A DNA stretch of 46,110 bases from positions 1 to 46,110 of IMG/VR virus record IMGVR_UViG_3300031886_000007; one strand, given 5' to 3'. Shown piece by piece: positions 1-7,942 of this stretch. A program made the translations under genes and the position numbers. How positions within the stretch are numbered: position 1 is the first letter of the stretch; each line of letters opens with the position of its first letter. The stretch comes from a virus. Under the pieces are notes generated by a model. It saw nothing but the letters and a program-made list of their open reading frames with translations, searched no databases and was not told the origin of the DNA.

Positions 1-2
1 TA

Positions 3-467
3 ATGAGACAGTGGTATAAACATGTTGTTGGTATTGAAACTACATCTAATTCATCTACTAAGGATCATGCGTGGAATGAGATCTCTGGAAGATACACTCC
101 TGTTATAGATTACTATGTACCTACGGAATATCGTGCACAGTCAGATGATAATAAGCAAGCTAGCGAAGGATTGATAGCAAAACAAGTAACGGCTGAATAT
201 GTGTGGGAAGATGCAGTACTATATGCAAAGGAAGCATACACCAAATTATTAGATTTGGATGTAGCTAAGGAACAGGCAAGAGCCATATTACCATTGAGCC
301 AATATACTGAAGTTTACTGGACGGCAAGCTTTCAGGCCATAATGAATTTTATAGAGCTTAGGTATGAGAAGACTGCACAGTGGGAAATACAAGAGTATGC
401 TCGCGTTATGTTAGAACAGGTACATGAACTATTTCCGGAAACAACTAAAGCATGGGTAGATAAATGA
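3..467 (+). CDS. thyX: ThyX, flavin-dependent thymidylate synthase, C-terminal part (truncated by window edge)
   Basis: ThyX makes dTMP from dUMP with methylene-tetrahydrofolate, FAD and NADPH. The visible 154 residues match the family's second half: an RQWYKH segment, then NEISGRY and YRAQSDDNKQASEG (the dUMP/FAD-binding region), and near the C-terminus ILPLSQYTEVYWTASF followed by FIELRYEKTAQWEI, the region holding the catalytic Ser/Arg cluster. Family members are about 210-250 residues, so the N-terminus lies upstream; the Met at base 3 is probably internal. Odd: between KH and NEIS, where ThyX normally has only a few residues (RHR-x7-S), there is an insertion of about ten residues rich in Ser and Thr. 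The stop overlaps the ATG of the next gene (ATGA), implying coupled translation. Confidence 0.88.
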   Translation: MRQWYKHVVGIETTSNSSTKDHAWNEISGRYTPVIDYYVPTEYRAQSDDNKQASEGLIAKQVTAEYVWEDAVLYAKEAYTKLLDLDVAKEQARAILPLSQYTEVYWTASFQAIMNFIELRYEKTAQWEIQEYARVMLEQVHELFPETTKAWVDK

Positions 468-1630
468 ATATTGAACCAACTAAGTATTACGATAACTATT
501 TAAAGTATCATCAGCTAGCAGAGAAGCAGCAGAAGGATTGTAATTTAGGTCATACCCTACATGAGGAATGGGACGGTGATGATGATCTACTTAAACAAGT
601 ACAACTGTATGATGTTGTAGAAAGAAAGTATGCAGGCTTTAGTCAGATGATTAATGACATCTTCTACGCAGATACTGATGATCATCCTTACATAGATAAG
701 ATACGAAGAGGTACAGCTTCGAAGCAAAGATTAGCTTTAGCTCCGATGTGGCGAGGTAAGCATGCAGATTTTAAACTACCAGAATGGTTATACATCTTCA
801 TGGTACATAGGTTATGCGGTTCAGCAATTAACTATGCACAGAAACCTTCAGGTTATCATAACTCTATTGTACCTCATTTCTATAAAGATTATACTATAGA
901 GAATATGGTAGAAAGAATTAACAGTGGAGAACACGATCCGTTCTACACATCAATAGGCTATCAGTTTCCTGCATTTCCAAAACCACCAGCAGGATCTAGC
1001 TATAAACGTAACGGTGATTACTTCATGTCTGAAATGTTACCTGGTATGATAAGAGAATTTGCTAATTGGTTAGAGCAAGGTGGTAAGAGAGAGATACGAG
1101 AAATAGGAGATTGGTTATTTGATTGGAACGTGAAAAATGAATGTCGAAAGTTCAAATTTCAATATGCTGCGTTCATATCTGACATAGCAGATTGGTATCC
1201 ACAGTACGTTGTTAGGGAGTCGATGTTCTACTATGGCTCTAATGCAGTAGAGTGCATAAAGTATATGGCTAAGCCCACTTCTAGAATGAATAAGATGCAG
1301 TTTATGGACGAAGTAATGGAAATGGTTTATAGAGATACTGGTGCAGTTCCTTATAATGCAGAAGATGTGATGTGTGATAGCATTAGGTGGATAGAGAACT
1401 ACATTAGACCCGGTGAAATGTACGATCATTTAGATTTTAATAAAGTATGGGGTTCATCAAATATAATAGATCATCCGTGTGGTAGACAGAAGATGATGTT
1501 AGAACTAGGGTTGGTAAAGGATTTTAATGAATTCAAGTCATTCCCATCAGATACAAAAGTATTAGACATGAATGGCGTAACGGTAAAACAATATAAGGAT
1601 ATGGTTATAGATCACTTATATGAAGGATAG
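464..1630 (+). CDS. Uncharacterised 388-aa protein coupled to thyX
   Basis: I do not recognise this family with confidence. The protein is mostly helical and rich in aromatic residues (many Trp, Tyr and Phe). A compact conserved-looking block around residues 110-135 contains HRLCGSAINY followed by GYHNSIVPHF, and a later stretch has KFKFQYAAFISDIADWYP. It starts inside the thyX stop codon (ATGA overlap), so the two are translated together, which hints at nucleotide or DNA-base metabolism. One speculative option is the glycosylase-fold proteins of phage thymine hypermodification (aGPT-Pplase/amino acid:DNA transferase clades), which share a Gly-Ser...His-Gly...Asn type block; I could not verify this. 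No signal peptide or membrane segment is seen. Confidence 0.8.
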   Translation: MNIEPTKYYDNYLKYHQLAEKQQKDCNLGHTLHEEWDGDDDLLKQVQLYDVVERKYAGFSQMINDIFYADTDDHPYIDKIRRGTASKQRLALAPMWRGKHADFKLPEWLYIFMVHRLCGSAINYAQKPSGYHNSIVPHFYKDYTIENMVERINSGEHDPFYTSIGYQFPAFPKPPAGSSYKRNGDYFMSEMLPGMIREFANWLEQGGKREIREIGDWLFDWNVKNECRKFKFQYAAFISDIADWYPQYVVRESMFYYGSNAVECIKYMAKPTSRMNKMQFMDEVMEMVYRDTGAVPYNAEDVMCDSIRWIENYIRPGEMYDHLDFNKVWGSSNIIDHPCGRQKMMLELGLVKDFNEFKSFPSDTKVLDMNGVTVKQYKDMVIDHLYEG

Positions 1631-1632
1631 AC

Positions 1633-1779
1633 ATGGATTGGATAATGAATCTACTTGGTCATTGGATGTGCCTAAGCCTTGGAGCAATGTTAGGAATGCT
1701 GGTTATGGCATTATTCTGTGCTTCAGGCCGGAGCAATGATCATTTAGATAAGGTATTAAGAAATATAGATCACCATTAG
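1633..1779 (+). CDS. Small membrane protein, 48 aa
   Basis: Begins 2 nt after the upstream stop with ATG and ends just before the next Shine-Dalgarno. The translation has one strongly hydrophobic segment (residues about 12-31, containing CLSLGAMLGMLVMALFCA) followed by a short charged tail ending in HH. One transmembrane helix is likely, with the C-terminal tail in the cytoplasm. The packing fits the neighbouring operon style. No family recognised; function unknown. Confidence 0.55.
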   Translation: MDWIMNLLGHWMCLSLGAMLGMLVMALFCASGRSNDHLDKVLRNIDHH

Positions 1780-1803
1780 TATTTATTGCTAAAGGAGTTG
1801 TAC

Positions 1804-2046
1804 ATGATAGATTTAGTAACCATTGTTGGAACAGTAGGAATATCATTGGTTTTAGTTATAGTCGGATATGTACTAGCAACGTTTGCTCAGAGAGGACTAT
1901 TATTAGAGATGAAGGAACAGATACTAGATAAGAATGAAGAAATTCAATATCTTAAAGTTAAGCTCGGTCTTGAAGAAGTAGACTTTGATTATAATGGTTG
2001 GTCAGATGATTTGATACCGTTAGATAATAAACCGGTGAAGAACTAG
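1804..2046 (+). CDS. Small single-pass membrane protein with coiled-coil tail, 80 aa
   Basis: I chose the ATG at 1804 because AAAGGAG lies 7 nt upstream; an in-frame TTG at 1786 lacks such a site. Residues about 3-28 form one transmembrane helix (LVTIVGTVGISLVLVIVGYV). Residues 30-58 are a charged helix with heptad character (EMKEQILDKNEEIQYLKVKL), and the tail is acidic. The stop overlaps the GTG of the next gene. A TATTTATT element lies at 1780-1787, just upstream, and could be a promoter. Function unknown; single-pass helices with coiled coils are common accessory proteins in phages of this type. Confidence 0.7.
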   Translation: MIDLVTIVGTVGISLVLVIVGYVLATFAQRGLLLEMKEQILDKNEEIQYLKVKLGLEEVDFDYNGWSDDLIPLDNKPVKN

Positions 2047-2345
2047 TGGAAGCTGAAAAAACAGGATCAGTTGAAGTTGAAATGAATGGTGGATCTCATG
2101 ATCACATGAAACCCGATGCCATATACAATAAACCTGAAAACCTAGTATATGTTAAAACTGCTGGAAATACTATTTATGTTGTCTGCGACAGAGAAGATCA
2201 GATGGATGTCGTAGTTAAAAAGTTAACAACTCCACAATGCAAGTTAGCTGGTTACGAAGAGTGGGATAAAGATGCAGATAAGAAATGGATACTTACATTT
2301 TACTGTATAGATGATAGTCATGAAATTCAACCGGAGTTAAACTAA
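2046..2345 (+). CDS. Hypothetical small acidic protein, 99 aa
   Basis: Starts with GTG overlapping the preceding stop (TAGTG), a coupling seen repeatedly in this genome; an internal ATG (codon 13) is an alternative. From residue about 35 on, alternating hydrophobic and polar residues (NLVYVKTAGNTIYVVCD, then KKWILTFYCIDD) suggest a small beta-rich domain. No metal-binding or catalytic motif is recognisable. No family recognised. Confidence 0.7.
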   Translation: MEAEKTGSVEVEMNGGSHDHMKPDAIYNKPENLVYVKTAGNTIYVVCDREDQMDVVVKKLTTPQCKLAGYEEWDKDADKKWILTFYCIDDSHEIQPELN

Positions 2346-2497
2346 TGCCTAATAGAAAGGCTAAGGATCGTAAGCGAAAGAGATTAAATCTAAATGCAAG
2401 ATTGAACAAAGAAGGAAGAACAGCTAAGCAAATAGCAAAATACAAAGCTAAAAATCCTGATGCGAATAAAAATAAATTTGGAATAAGTTATAGGTAG
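2345..2497 (+). CDS. Very basic 50-aa protein
   Basis: ATG overlaps the upstream stop (TAATG), and the reading frame is open for 50 codons. About 40 percent of residues are Lys or Arg (MPNRKAKDRKRKRLNLNARL at the start, then GRTAKQIAKYKAK). This composition suggests binding to nucleic acid or RNA. Similar short basic proteins beginning PNRKAKDRKRK occur, from memory, in T4-like cyanophages as uncharacterised genes. Function is inferred from composition only. Confidence 0.7.
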   Translation: MPNRKAKDRKRKRLNLNARLNKEGRTAKQIAKYKAKNPDANKNKFGISYR

Positions 2498-2500
2498 CAA

Positions 2501-3301
2501 ATGAAAGCGTACGTTATCTATTTGCCGAAATCACCTAAGAGTGTTGAAGCGGCAAATGTAACTATACAAACTGGTCGAGACATTGCAAAAATCGATGTTG
2601 AGTTATGGGAAGGTTTTGATAGGGTTACTGGACCAGAGAAGATGAAAGAAATCGGGTATCTAGAATATGATAGCAGTATGTCATGGGGATACTCAGATGT
2701 TGAGGCGGCTATAGGTACATTCTTTAGTCATCATTCTCTATGGGAAACAAGTGTTAGAACAAATGAACACATCTTAATACTAGAACACGATGCACATTTT
2801 AAATCTCCTTTAAACCATTTAGACCTGTACAAGAATCATACAGGTGTTATTAATATTGGTAAGCCACAGAGAGGATTACCAAACATTAAAGTATCAGAAA
2901 AATGGTATGCAAACAATAAGAAACCATTATTAGATAGGTCTAATTACGAAAGGCCGGCACCGTTCAAAACTTCAGCTCGCGGAATTCGTAATACTAAACC
3001 GATTAGGATATGTTGTTTATTTGGAGCTCATGCTTACATCGTATCTCCAAATGCAGCGAAGATATTAATAAGAAAGGCTCGTGAAAGAGGAATGCAACCA
3101 GCTGATCTTCACATACAATGTTTTGGATACGATTTAAAACAAGAGCACACGGTTGAAATAGATGATTGTATACCCTTTACCGTACATGAACGGAGTTCGT
3201 TCTCACTAATACAAAAGATTGGTCACCCATTTTTTAGATCTGGTTCTAAGTGGGGAAACAAGACTCACTCAGCTGAAACTGCATGGGATGATTATGGATA
3301 A
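2501..3301 (+). CDS. Glycosyltransferase, GT25-like (LPS-biosynthesis type)
   Basis: 266 aa. The features expected of family 25 are visible: an N-terminal YVIYLPKSPKSVEAA strand and helix with a reaction-like WEGFDRV segment, an ILILEHDAHF strand at about residue 92 carrying the acidic/His metal-site residues, and GAHAYIVSPNAAKILI near residue 174, the equivalent of the family's G-[TA]-x-A-Y-x-x-[ST] segment. GT25 enzymes transfer Gal, Glc or similar sugars to lipooligosaccharide or protein acceptors in the cytoplasm. It opens a run of sugar- and oxygenase-type genes (2501-9100). The family's usual ED/DD pair is replaced by EHD, so the metal ligand set may differ. The donor and acceptor cannot be read from the sequence. 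Confidence 0.75.
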   Translation: MKAYVIYLPKSPKSVEAANVTIQTGRDIAKIDVELWEGFDRVTGPEKMKEIGYLEYDSSMSWGYSDVEAAIGTFFSHHSLWETSVRTNEHILILEHDAHFKSPLNHLDLYKNHTGVINIGKPQRGLPNIKVSEKWYANNKKPLLDRSNYERPAPFKTSARGIRNTKPIRICCLFGAHAYIVSPNAAKILIRKARERGMQPADLHIQCFGYDLKQEHTVEIDDCIPFTVHERSSFSLIQKIGHPFFRSGSKWGNKTHSAETAWDDYG

Positions 3302-3953
3302 ATTTGCAGATGAACTAGGAAAGCACGTAAAGGAGATTCCACAGAAAGTAGCAAACGTAAATGTACGGTATAAGAAAGTATGGTCGCAAACTATATTGGA
3401 CGAACATGGTTATGCTCATTTTCTAAAAGTGGCACAGGATACAAATTTAAAGTATCTGCATTACTATGCTAAGAAAAAGAAGAACAGGATAGAGGCCGAT
3501 GATGTTAAACGACTGTATAATTTCTATACGTGTACAGTACTGTGGAGTATTTGTGCCTCGTTCATGAAGGGTTATGATCATTTTTATTTACTAAAAAATA
3601 AGTGCATATCAGTAGAACCCGATATAGGACCTAAACGTAGATGGGAACTTAAGTTCAATTATCCAAAAGCTAAAGATGATTACTATATGCACGTATTAAT
3701 TTGTTTAAACGAAGCATCCATACGGGTCTTTGATGTAAACAAAAAAAAGTGGATTGATAAGCAATTAAAGGTTTGGCCTGGAGATGCAATAGTAATGCCA
3801 AATGGTGCACAATTGTGCGGAGAGTTGGGTCAGACAGAATACGAAAAACCATTAAGATTTTATCTTGCTTCATATAGCACTAAAGAAAACAAATATACTA
3901 CAGCAATGTGGAAAGAACCAGTTCATAACGGAATAAATAATAAAAAGTTATAA
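3294..3953 (+). CDS. Uncharacterised protein with cupin/2OG-like C-terminus
   Basis: I start at the ATG at 3294 (219 aa), which overlaps the end of the GT25-like gene by 8 nt; a longer in-frame version would overlap it far more. The N-terminal half is helical and basic. The last 100 residues read as a double-stranded beta-helix edge: HVLICLNEASIRVFD, then VWPGDAIVMPNGAQL and LRFYLASYS, a pattern typical of prolyl-hydroxylase-like or cupin folds (PGD followed by a Phe/Met-Pro turn). The usual HxD...H metal ligands are not evident, so it may be a degenerate or non-catalytic fold member. It is embedded in the tailoring island. Confidence 0.65.
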   Translation: MDKFADELGKHVKEIPQKVANVNVRYKKVWSQTILDEHGYAHFLKVAQDTNLKYLHYYAKKKKNRIEADDVKRLYNFYTCTVLWSICASFMKGYDHFYLLKNKCISVEPDIGPKRRWELKFNYPKAKDDYYMHVLICLNEASIRVFDVNKKKWIDKQLKVWPGDAIVMPNGAQLCGELGQTEYEKPLRFYLASYSTKENKYTTAMWKEPVHNGINNKKL

Positions 3954-4558
3954 TGCTTACTCAACGATTTAATCCACCAGAAGATTGGTTGGCAACTGAA
4001 CACTGGAATTATAATCAGTATTTCATGGGCCTTGTAGATATGTTACATTTTATATCTCTACATTTTAAAGTAGTAGATAGATCTAGACCGTTTAGAATGA
4101 TAGAAATAGGATCATATATGGGGGAATCCACAATGCTATTCGCAGCATCTGGAATATTTGATTCTATATGTGCCATTGATCCGTTTAAGGGAAGTGACCC
4201 ATCGATGGGTTTAGGAGAGCAAGGATTGAATTGGAAAGACGTTAAAGATGAGTACGATAATAACACAAGATACTTTAGCAACATAACCTTATATGAAGAT
4301 TACAGTTATAATGTAGTTGAGAAATTTCCAGATGGATATGCAGATTTTATTTATATAGATGGAGCCCACGATTATGAAAGTGTAGTACAGGATTTAGAGT
4401 GTTATTTACCTAAAGTTAAGAAGGGCGGACTTATAGGTGGTCATGATTATAATAAGTGGTATGAACCGTATGAGGATGTAATACGAGCAGTTAATCATGT
4501 TGTCGGTAAACCAACCAAAGTATTTTTAGATTCTAGCTTTGTAAAAATAATACGTTGA
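3953..4558 (+). CDS. Class I SAM-dependent methyltransferase (Methyltransf_24-like)
   Basis: 201 aa. A glycine-rich SAM-binding loop is seen at about residue 45 (MIEIGSYMGEST), an acidic end of strand 2 follows (AIDPFKG), and a DFIYIDGAHDYESV motif at about residue 130 is the hallmark of the Methyltransf_24/cephalosporin-hydroxylase-like group, with GGLIGGHDYN after it. These enzymes methylate sugars or small molecules, often beside glycosyltransferases, as here. The ATG overlaps the upstream stop (TAATG), and its own stop overlaps the next start. O-methylation of a glycan is the most natural inference; the substrate is unknown. Confidence 0.8.
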   Translation: MLTQRFNPPEDWLATEHWNYNQYFMGLVDMLHFISLHFKVVDRSRPFRMIEIGSYMGESTMLFAASGIFDSICAIDPFKGSDPSMGLGEQGLNWKDVKDEYDNNTRYFSNITLYEDYSYNVVEKFPDGYADFIYIDGAHDYESVVQDLECYLPKVKKGGLIGGHDYNKWYEPYEDVIRAVNHVVGKPTKVFLDSSFVKIIR

Positions 4559-5478
4559 AGATTTTATATGTAAATGACTGGTCGGTAGGATCAGAGTTTT
4601 CAGCATCAAACACTGGAAATAGTTATATGTGTGATATGATATTTCATGGTGCTAGGAGTTTATTCGGTACAGATTGTATAGATAGTACTAGGGCCTGGTA
4701 TATGTATGACGATTCATACGTTGATACAGCTAGACATAAATTATATGGACTTGGTTTTAATTATGCGGCTAAACTTCCTGTTGTAAAAATAGATAGGTCT
4801 AGTTTACGTGAGAAAATATTAGACAGATATTTTGATTTAATTATTTACGGTATGGGTAGACAACGATTGAAACCATATTGGGATGATGTAATAAAGGTTT
4901 ATAAGCGGGAACAGATTGTATTGATTGATGGAAATGATAGAGGTAATATCTTACTCAATGATTCGTTAGTAGAAAAAGCTTTATACTTTAAACGAGAGTT
5001 TGTAACTCCATCTAAGTGGCCTAAGGGAGTATTACCTCTTAGTTATTCTATACCAAAATCTCAAGTAGTAACTACACCTGTGCAGAAACTTGGTAAGGAT
5101 CAGTTCGTATCACCGCCAAATCATGGAGAATATGGTTTTAGAAATGAAGAAGAGTACAATAAAAATTATCAGAAATCTATGTTTGCGCTTACAAGACAAA
5201 AGCTCGGATGGGATTGTCTTAGACACTATGAAATTGTTGCTAATGGATGCATACCGATTTTTTACAAGTATTCGTCAATTCCTGATTCAATCATGACAAC
5301 ATGGGATAGATCACTCTTTCGCGATGCATACAAATTAATGTGGGATACAAAGAGTCAAAATACCAGGGTATTAACAAGGTATTATAGAGATTTAGCTGCC
5401 GCATTTACAGATCAAATGTTAAAAAGACAAACAACAGAGAAGGCAGTTGAATACATTCTGAATCACGTTAATATTTAA
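4555..5478 (+). CDS. Putative glycosyltransferase (exostosin/CgeB-like C-terminus)
   Basis: 307 aa with a TTG start overlapping the previous stop (TTGA); no good ribosome site is visible, so coupling is likely. Two Rossmann-like halves are suggested: an N-terminal KILYVNDWSVGSEF strand, DLIIYGMGRQR and QIVLIDGNDRG, and a C-terminal half with FALTRQKLGWDCLRHYEI and ANGCIPIFY. The latter pattern (Gly-Trp/Phe-x-x-x-R-x-x-E ... Gly-C-I-P) is the donor-sugar-binding region of exostosin- and CgeB-like GT-B enzymes. It sits between a methyltransferase and the Popeye-like gene. Assignment is moderate; donor and acceptor are unknown. Confidence 0.65.
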   Translation: MKILYVNDWSVGSEFSASNTGNSYMCDMIFHGARSLFGTDCIDSTRAWYMYDDSYVDTARHKLYGLGFNYAAKLPVVKIDRSSLREKILDRYFDLIIYGMGRQRLKPYWDDVIKVYKREQIVLIDGNDRGNILLNDSLVEKALYFKREFVTPSKWPKGVLPLSYSIPKSQVVTTPVQKLGKDQFVSPPNHGEYGFRNEEEYNKNYQKSMFALTRQKLGWDCLRHYEIVANGCIPIFYKYSSIPDSIMTTWDRSLFRDAYKLMWDTKSQNTRVLTRYYRDLAAAFTDQMLKRQTTEKAVEYILNHVNI

Positions 5479-5482
5479 TGAT

Positions 5483-6127
5483 ATGAATATCGCAGTCATA
5501 GCAGGTCATCTTGCATTTGGTTTAATAGCATTCTCGTTCTTGGTTAAAGATATAATGTGGCTTAGGGTTTTATCCATAGTAGCTAGCTTATTTTCTGTAT
5601 TTTATAATTGGGTTATTCCACCTGAACCTATGTGGATTCCAATAGGCTGGAACTTTGTATTTGTTGGTATAAATGTTTTTAACATAGGCATACTGATATA
5701 CGAAAAGAGACCAGTTTCCATGGAACCAAAATTACAGGAATTGTACGATACTATGTTTAAGTCAATGACACCAGTAGAGTTTTTAAAAATATCTAAAATA
5801 GCTGAGTGGAAGTCTATTAAACCGGGAGAGATTATTATAGAACAGGGTAAAAGGGTTTCTACTTTAAACCTTATCTACAATGGTACTATTGATGTAGCCG
5901 TTGATGGTAAATGGGTTGCAGAATTAAAAGACGGTCAGTTCGTTGGAGAAATGAGTTTCTTAACGGAAAAGAAGGCTACAGCCACTTGTATAGTTAAGCA
6001 CAGTACAGAAATGTTAATGTGGCAACAGCCTGAATTTAAAGAGTTATTGAAGAGAAATCCGTCGTTATACTATTCCATACAATCGTTATTAACATCACAG
6101 CTTGTAAAAATTAAGAGCGGAAAATAA
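5483..6127 (+). CDS. Popeye-like membrane protein with cyclic-nucleotide-binding-like domain
   Basis: 214 aa. Three hydrophobic helices occupy residues about 3-75 (HLAFGLIAFSFLVKDIMWL, then SIVASLFSVFYNWV, then WNFVFVGINVFNIGILI). A cytoplasmic cyclic-nucleotide-binding-like beta roll follows from about residue 110: IKPGEIIIEQGKRVSTLNLI, GTIDVAVDG, then the phosphate-binding cassette FVGEMSFLTEKKATATC and a C-terminal helical tail. Three transmembrane helices plus one such domain, with a WNF segment in helix 3 and a conserved linker (ELYDTMFKSM), is the architecture of Popeye-domain proteins. In the cassette the Arg that binds the cyclic phosphate in CAP-type domains is Ala, so ligand binding is uncertain. 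The start lacks a strong ribosome site and follows a 2-codon ATG ATA TGA mini-ORF. Confidence 0.75.
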   Translation: MNIAVIAGHLAFGLIAFSFLVKDIMWLRVLSIVASLFSVFYNWVIPPEPMWIPIGWNFVFVGINVFNIGILIYEKRPVSMEPKLQELYDTMFKSMTPVEFLKISKIAEWKSIKPGEIIIEQGKRVSTLNLIYNGTIDVAVDGKWVAELKDGQFVGEMSFLTEKKATATCIVKHSTEMLMWQQPEFKELLKRNPSLYYSIQSLLTSQLVKIKSGK

Positions 6128-7039
6128 ATGAAACGGATTACGATTAAAGATAAGAAAATTAGAAGATGGGATCATGGTTTACCTGGTATTGAATGGCCGC
6201 ACATACTAACAGATCACACGTTTAATGCTCCTTGGCTTATTTGGATTAAGAAAGAATTTAAGAACCTTCTAAAATCAGTAAGCAATGATAAGCTAGGAAA
6301 AGATCAAATAAACAGTGATGGTTCTTTTAAACCGGGTGTTAATACTTTTATGACACCAGATGGATTAAAGGAAGTTTCTTCGTTTAGTAAAGTATTAATG
6401 TTTCATCCGCATGGAGTAGATAGGTGGGCCGAGACTATTAGAGAATTAATACACTTAAGTCCAGATAGATCAATAATAGAACAGTTACGTAGAACGTATG
6501 TCACAATGGTTCAACTAACGCTAGTATTTCCAAATTATATTTATGGATGGCATACGGATACAGATCTTAAACGAGTTAGTGGAGTTTGTTATATCGGGAA
6601 TAATGGATCGGGTACTATTGTAAAATCTAGCAGTAATATTGTAACTGTTCCATGGAATGATAATAGAGCATTTTGGTTTTGTGGTTCGAGTACAGATAGA
6701 GAAGAGGCATCACTGTCTAGTAAACGTAGAAGTGAAGTGTATAGCAATGGAAATGATTTGTTTGAAGATGAGTGTGATCCACTGGTAACGTTTCACATGT
6801 ATAAGAATGAAACAACTTTACCCAGGAAAATATGCAATGTAAACATTATAACAGCTGCAAACGCTATAGGAATAATAGGATTGTGCGACGATGCTAGTAG
6901 ATGGGGAAATCATGGAATTCCGTTTAATGATATGTACAATCTATACGGAAGAAATGAAGCCGGCTTACAACTAAACAAATGGGATTTTAGAGTAGCTTCT
7001 GCAAAACGTAAAGATAAGAATGTAATACGTTATATATGA
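6128..7039 (+). CDS. 2OG-Fe(II)-oxygenase-like protein, copy 1
   Basis: 303 aa, paralogous to the next gene. The iron triad is visible as H142-x-D144 (in YGWHTDTDLKRVSG) and H223 (TFHMYKN). R233 lies ten residues after the distal His, the usual 2-oxoglutarate carboxylate anchor. Between them come YIGNNGSGTIV and RAFWFCGSS, the core strands of the double-stranded beta-helix. A shared GSFKPG segment occurs at about residue 62. Such enzymes hydroxylate proteins, small molecules, sugars or nucleobases. It sits between the Popeye-like gene and its paralogue, with glycosyltransferases on both sides. The fold call is inferred from the triad spacing; the substrate is unknown. Confidence 0.72.
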   Translation: MKRITIKDKKIRRWDHGLPGIEWPHILTDHTFNAPWLIWIKKEFKNLLKSVSNDKLGKDQINSDGSFKPGVNTFMTPDGLKEVSSFSKVLMFHPHGVDRWAETIRELIHLSPDRSIIEQLRRTYVTMVQLTLVFPNYIYGWHTDTDLKRVSGVCYIGNNGSGTIVKSSSNIVTVPWNDNRAFWFCGSSTDREEASLSSKRRSEVYSNGNDLFEDECDPLVTFHMYKNETTLPRKICNVNIITAANAIGIIGLCDDASRWGNHGIPFNDMYNLYGRNEAGLQLNKWDFRVASAKRKDKNVIRYI

Positions 7040-7040
7040 T

Positions 7041-7928
7041 ATGGCTAAATTAAAAAAAATAGGAAGACATCATAAAATTATGTGGCCTCATCAGGTAACA
7101 GATAATACTTGGGATGATCATTGGGAGAAATACCTTAATAAGACGTTTGAAGCTGGAAAGAAAAAAGTTATAGAAGGTTTTCCTAAACAGTTAAACGAGG
7201 ACGGATCATTTAAACCAGGACATACAGAGTTACGCGGTAAACGAGGAGCAGTTAATGGAGAAGTGATTGAAGAGTTCGAAGATCTTCCTATCAATCACAT
7301 TTCATTTTATGTTCCATTTTGTGCACCAGCTGAGGGTAGATGGTCTGAAGTAATAGATGATTTATTTTGTCACGCGTGGGATATTGGAAGTATATCTGAA
7401 ACTGAATATATGTCTAGTTGTTATATGTCATTTATACAGTTGAATATAATTCCCTCGGGATTTTCATACGGATGGCATTTGGATGCAACATATAAATACA
7501 TAAGTAGTGTTACCTATTGGGGAGAAGATGGTGAAGGTACTATTTTGAAGTCTAATCATAATCAAGCTCAAATAGAATGGAAACATAATAGAGCGTTTTG
7601 GTTTGTTAGATCACCGCTTGGTATGGAATTGAAAGACCCGTTATTAAGTAAAGAGTTATTGAATAAGGTATATGAAGATGATACGTATCCATTTCATGAA
7701 CCGTGTAACGAACAATTAACATGGCACAAGTATGTGAATACCAAATCTGCATTTAGATACTCAGTTAACATGTTTATGATTAATCAAACGGATGCATTGG
7801 GATTAATGGGTCTTGATGATCATTTACCAGGAGATATTAACCCACGTCCAAAACCAGTATCATTCGGAGAGTGGTTGATATGGAATATTCCAGACCAATC
7901 GCTGGCTAAGAAGAATGGTGAAATATAG
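7041..7928 (+). CDS. 2OG-Fe(II)-oxygenase-like protein, copy 2
   Basis: 295 aa. It keeps the same geometry as the upstream gene: H146-x-D148 (in YGWHLDATYKYISS), distal H229 (TWHKYVN) and R239 ten residues later, with GEGTILKSN and HNRAFWFVRS between. Both copies share the opening WPH followed by T(D)-N/H-T, and the GSFKPG segment, so they arose by tandem duplication and then diverged. Preserved metal and cofactor residues in both copies argue that each is active, perhaps on successive or related substrates. It begins 2 nt after the first copy and has no strong Shine-Dalgarno, so reinitiation is likely. Confidence 0.72.
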   Translation: MAKLKKIGRHHKIMWPHQVTDNTWDDHWEKYLNKTFEAGKKKVIEGFPKQLNEDGSFKPGHTELRGKRGAVNGEVIEEFEDLPINHISFYVPFCAPAEGRWSEVIDDLFCHAWDIGSISETEYMSSCYMSFIQLNIIPSGFSYGWHLDATYKYISSVTYWGEDGEGTILKSNHNQAQIEWKHNRAFWFVRSPLGMELKDPLLSKELLNKVYEDDTYPFHEPCNEQLTWHKYVNTKSAFRYSVNMFMINQTDALGLMGLDDHLPGDINPRPKPVSFGEWLIWNIPDQSLAKKNGEI

Positions 7929-7942
7929 GTAGACAAACTAAA

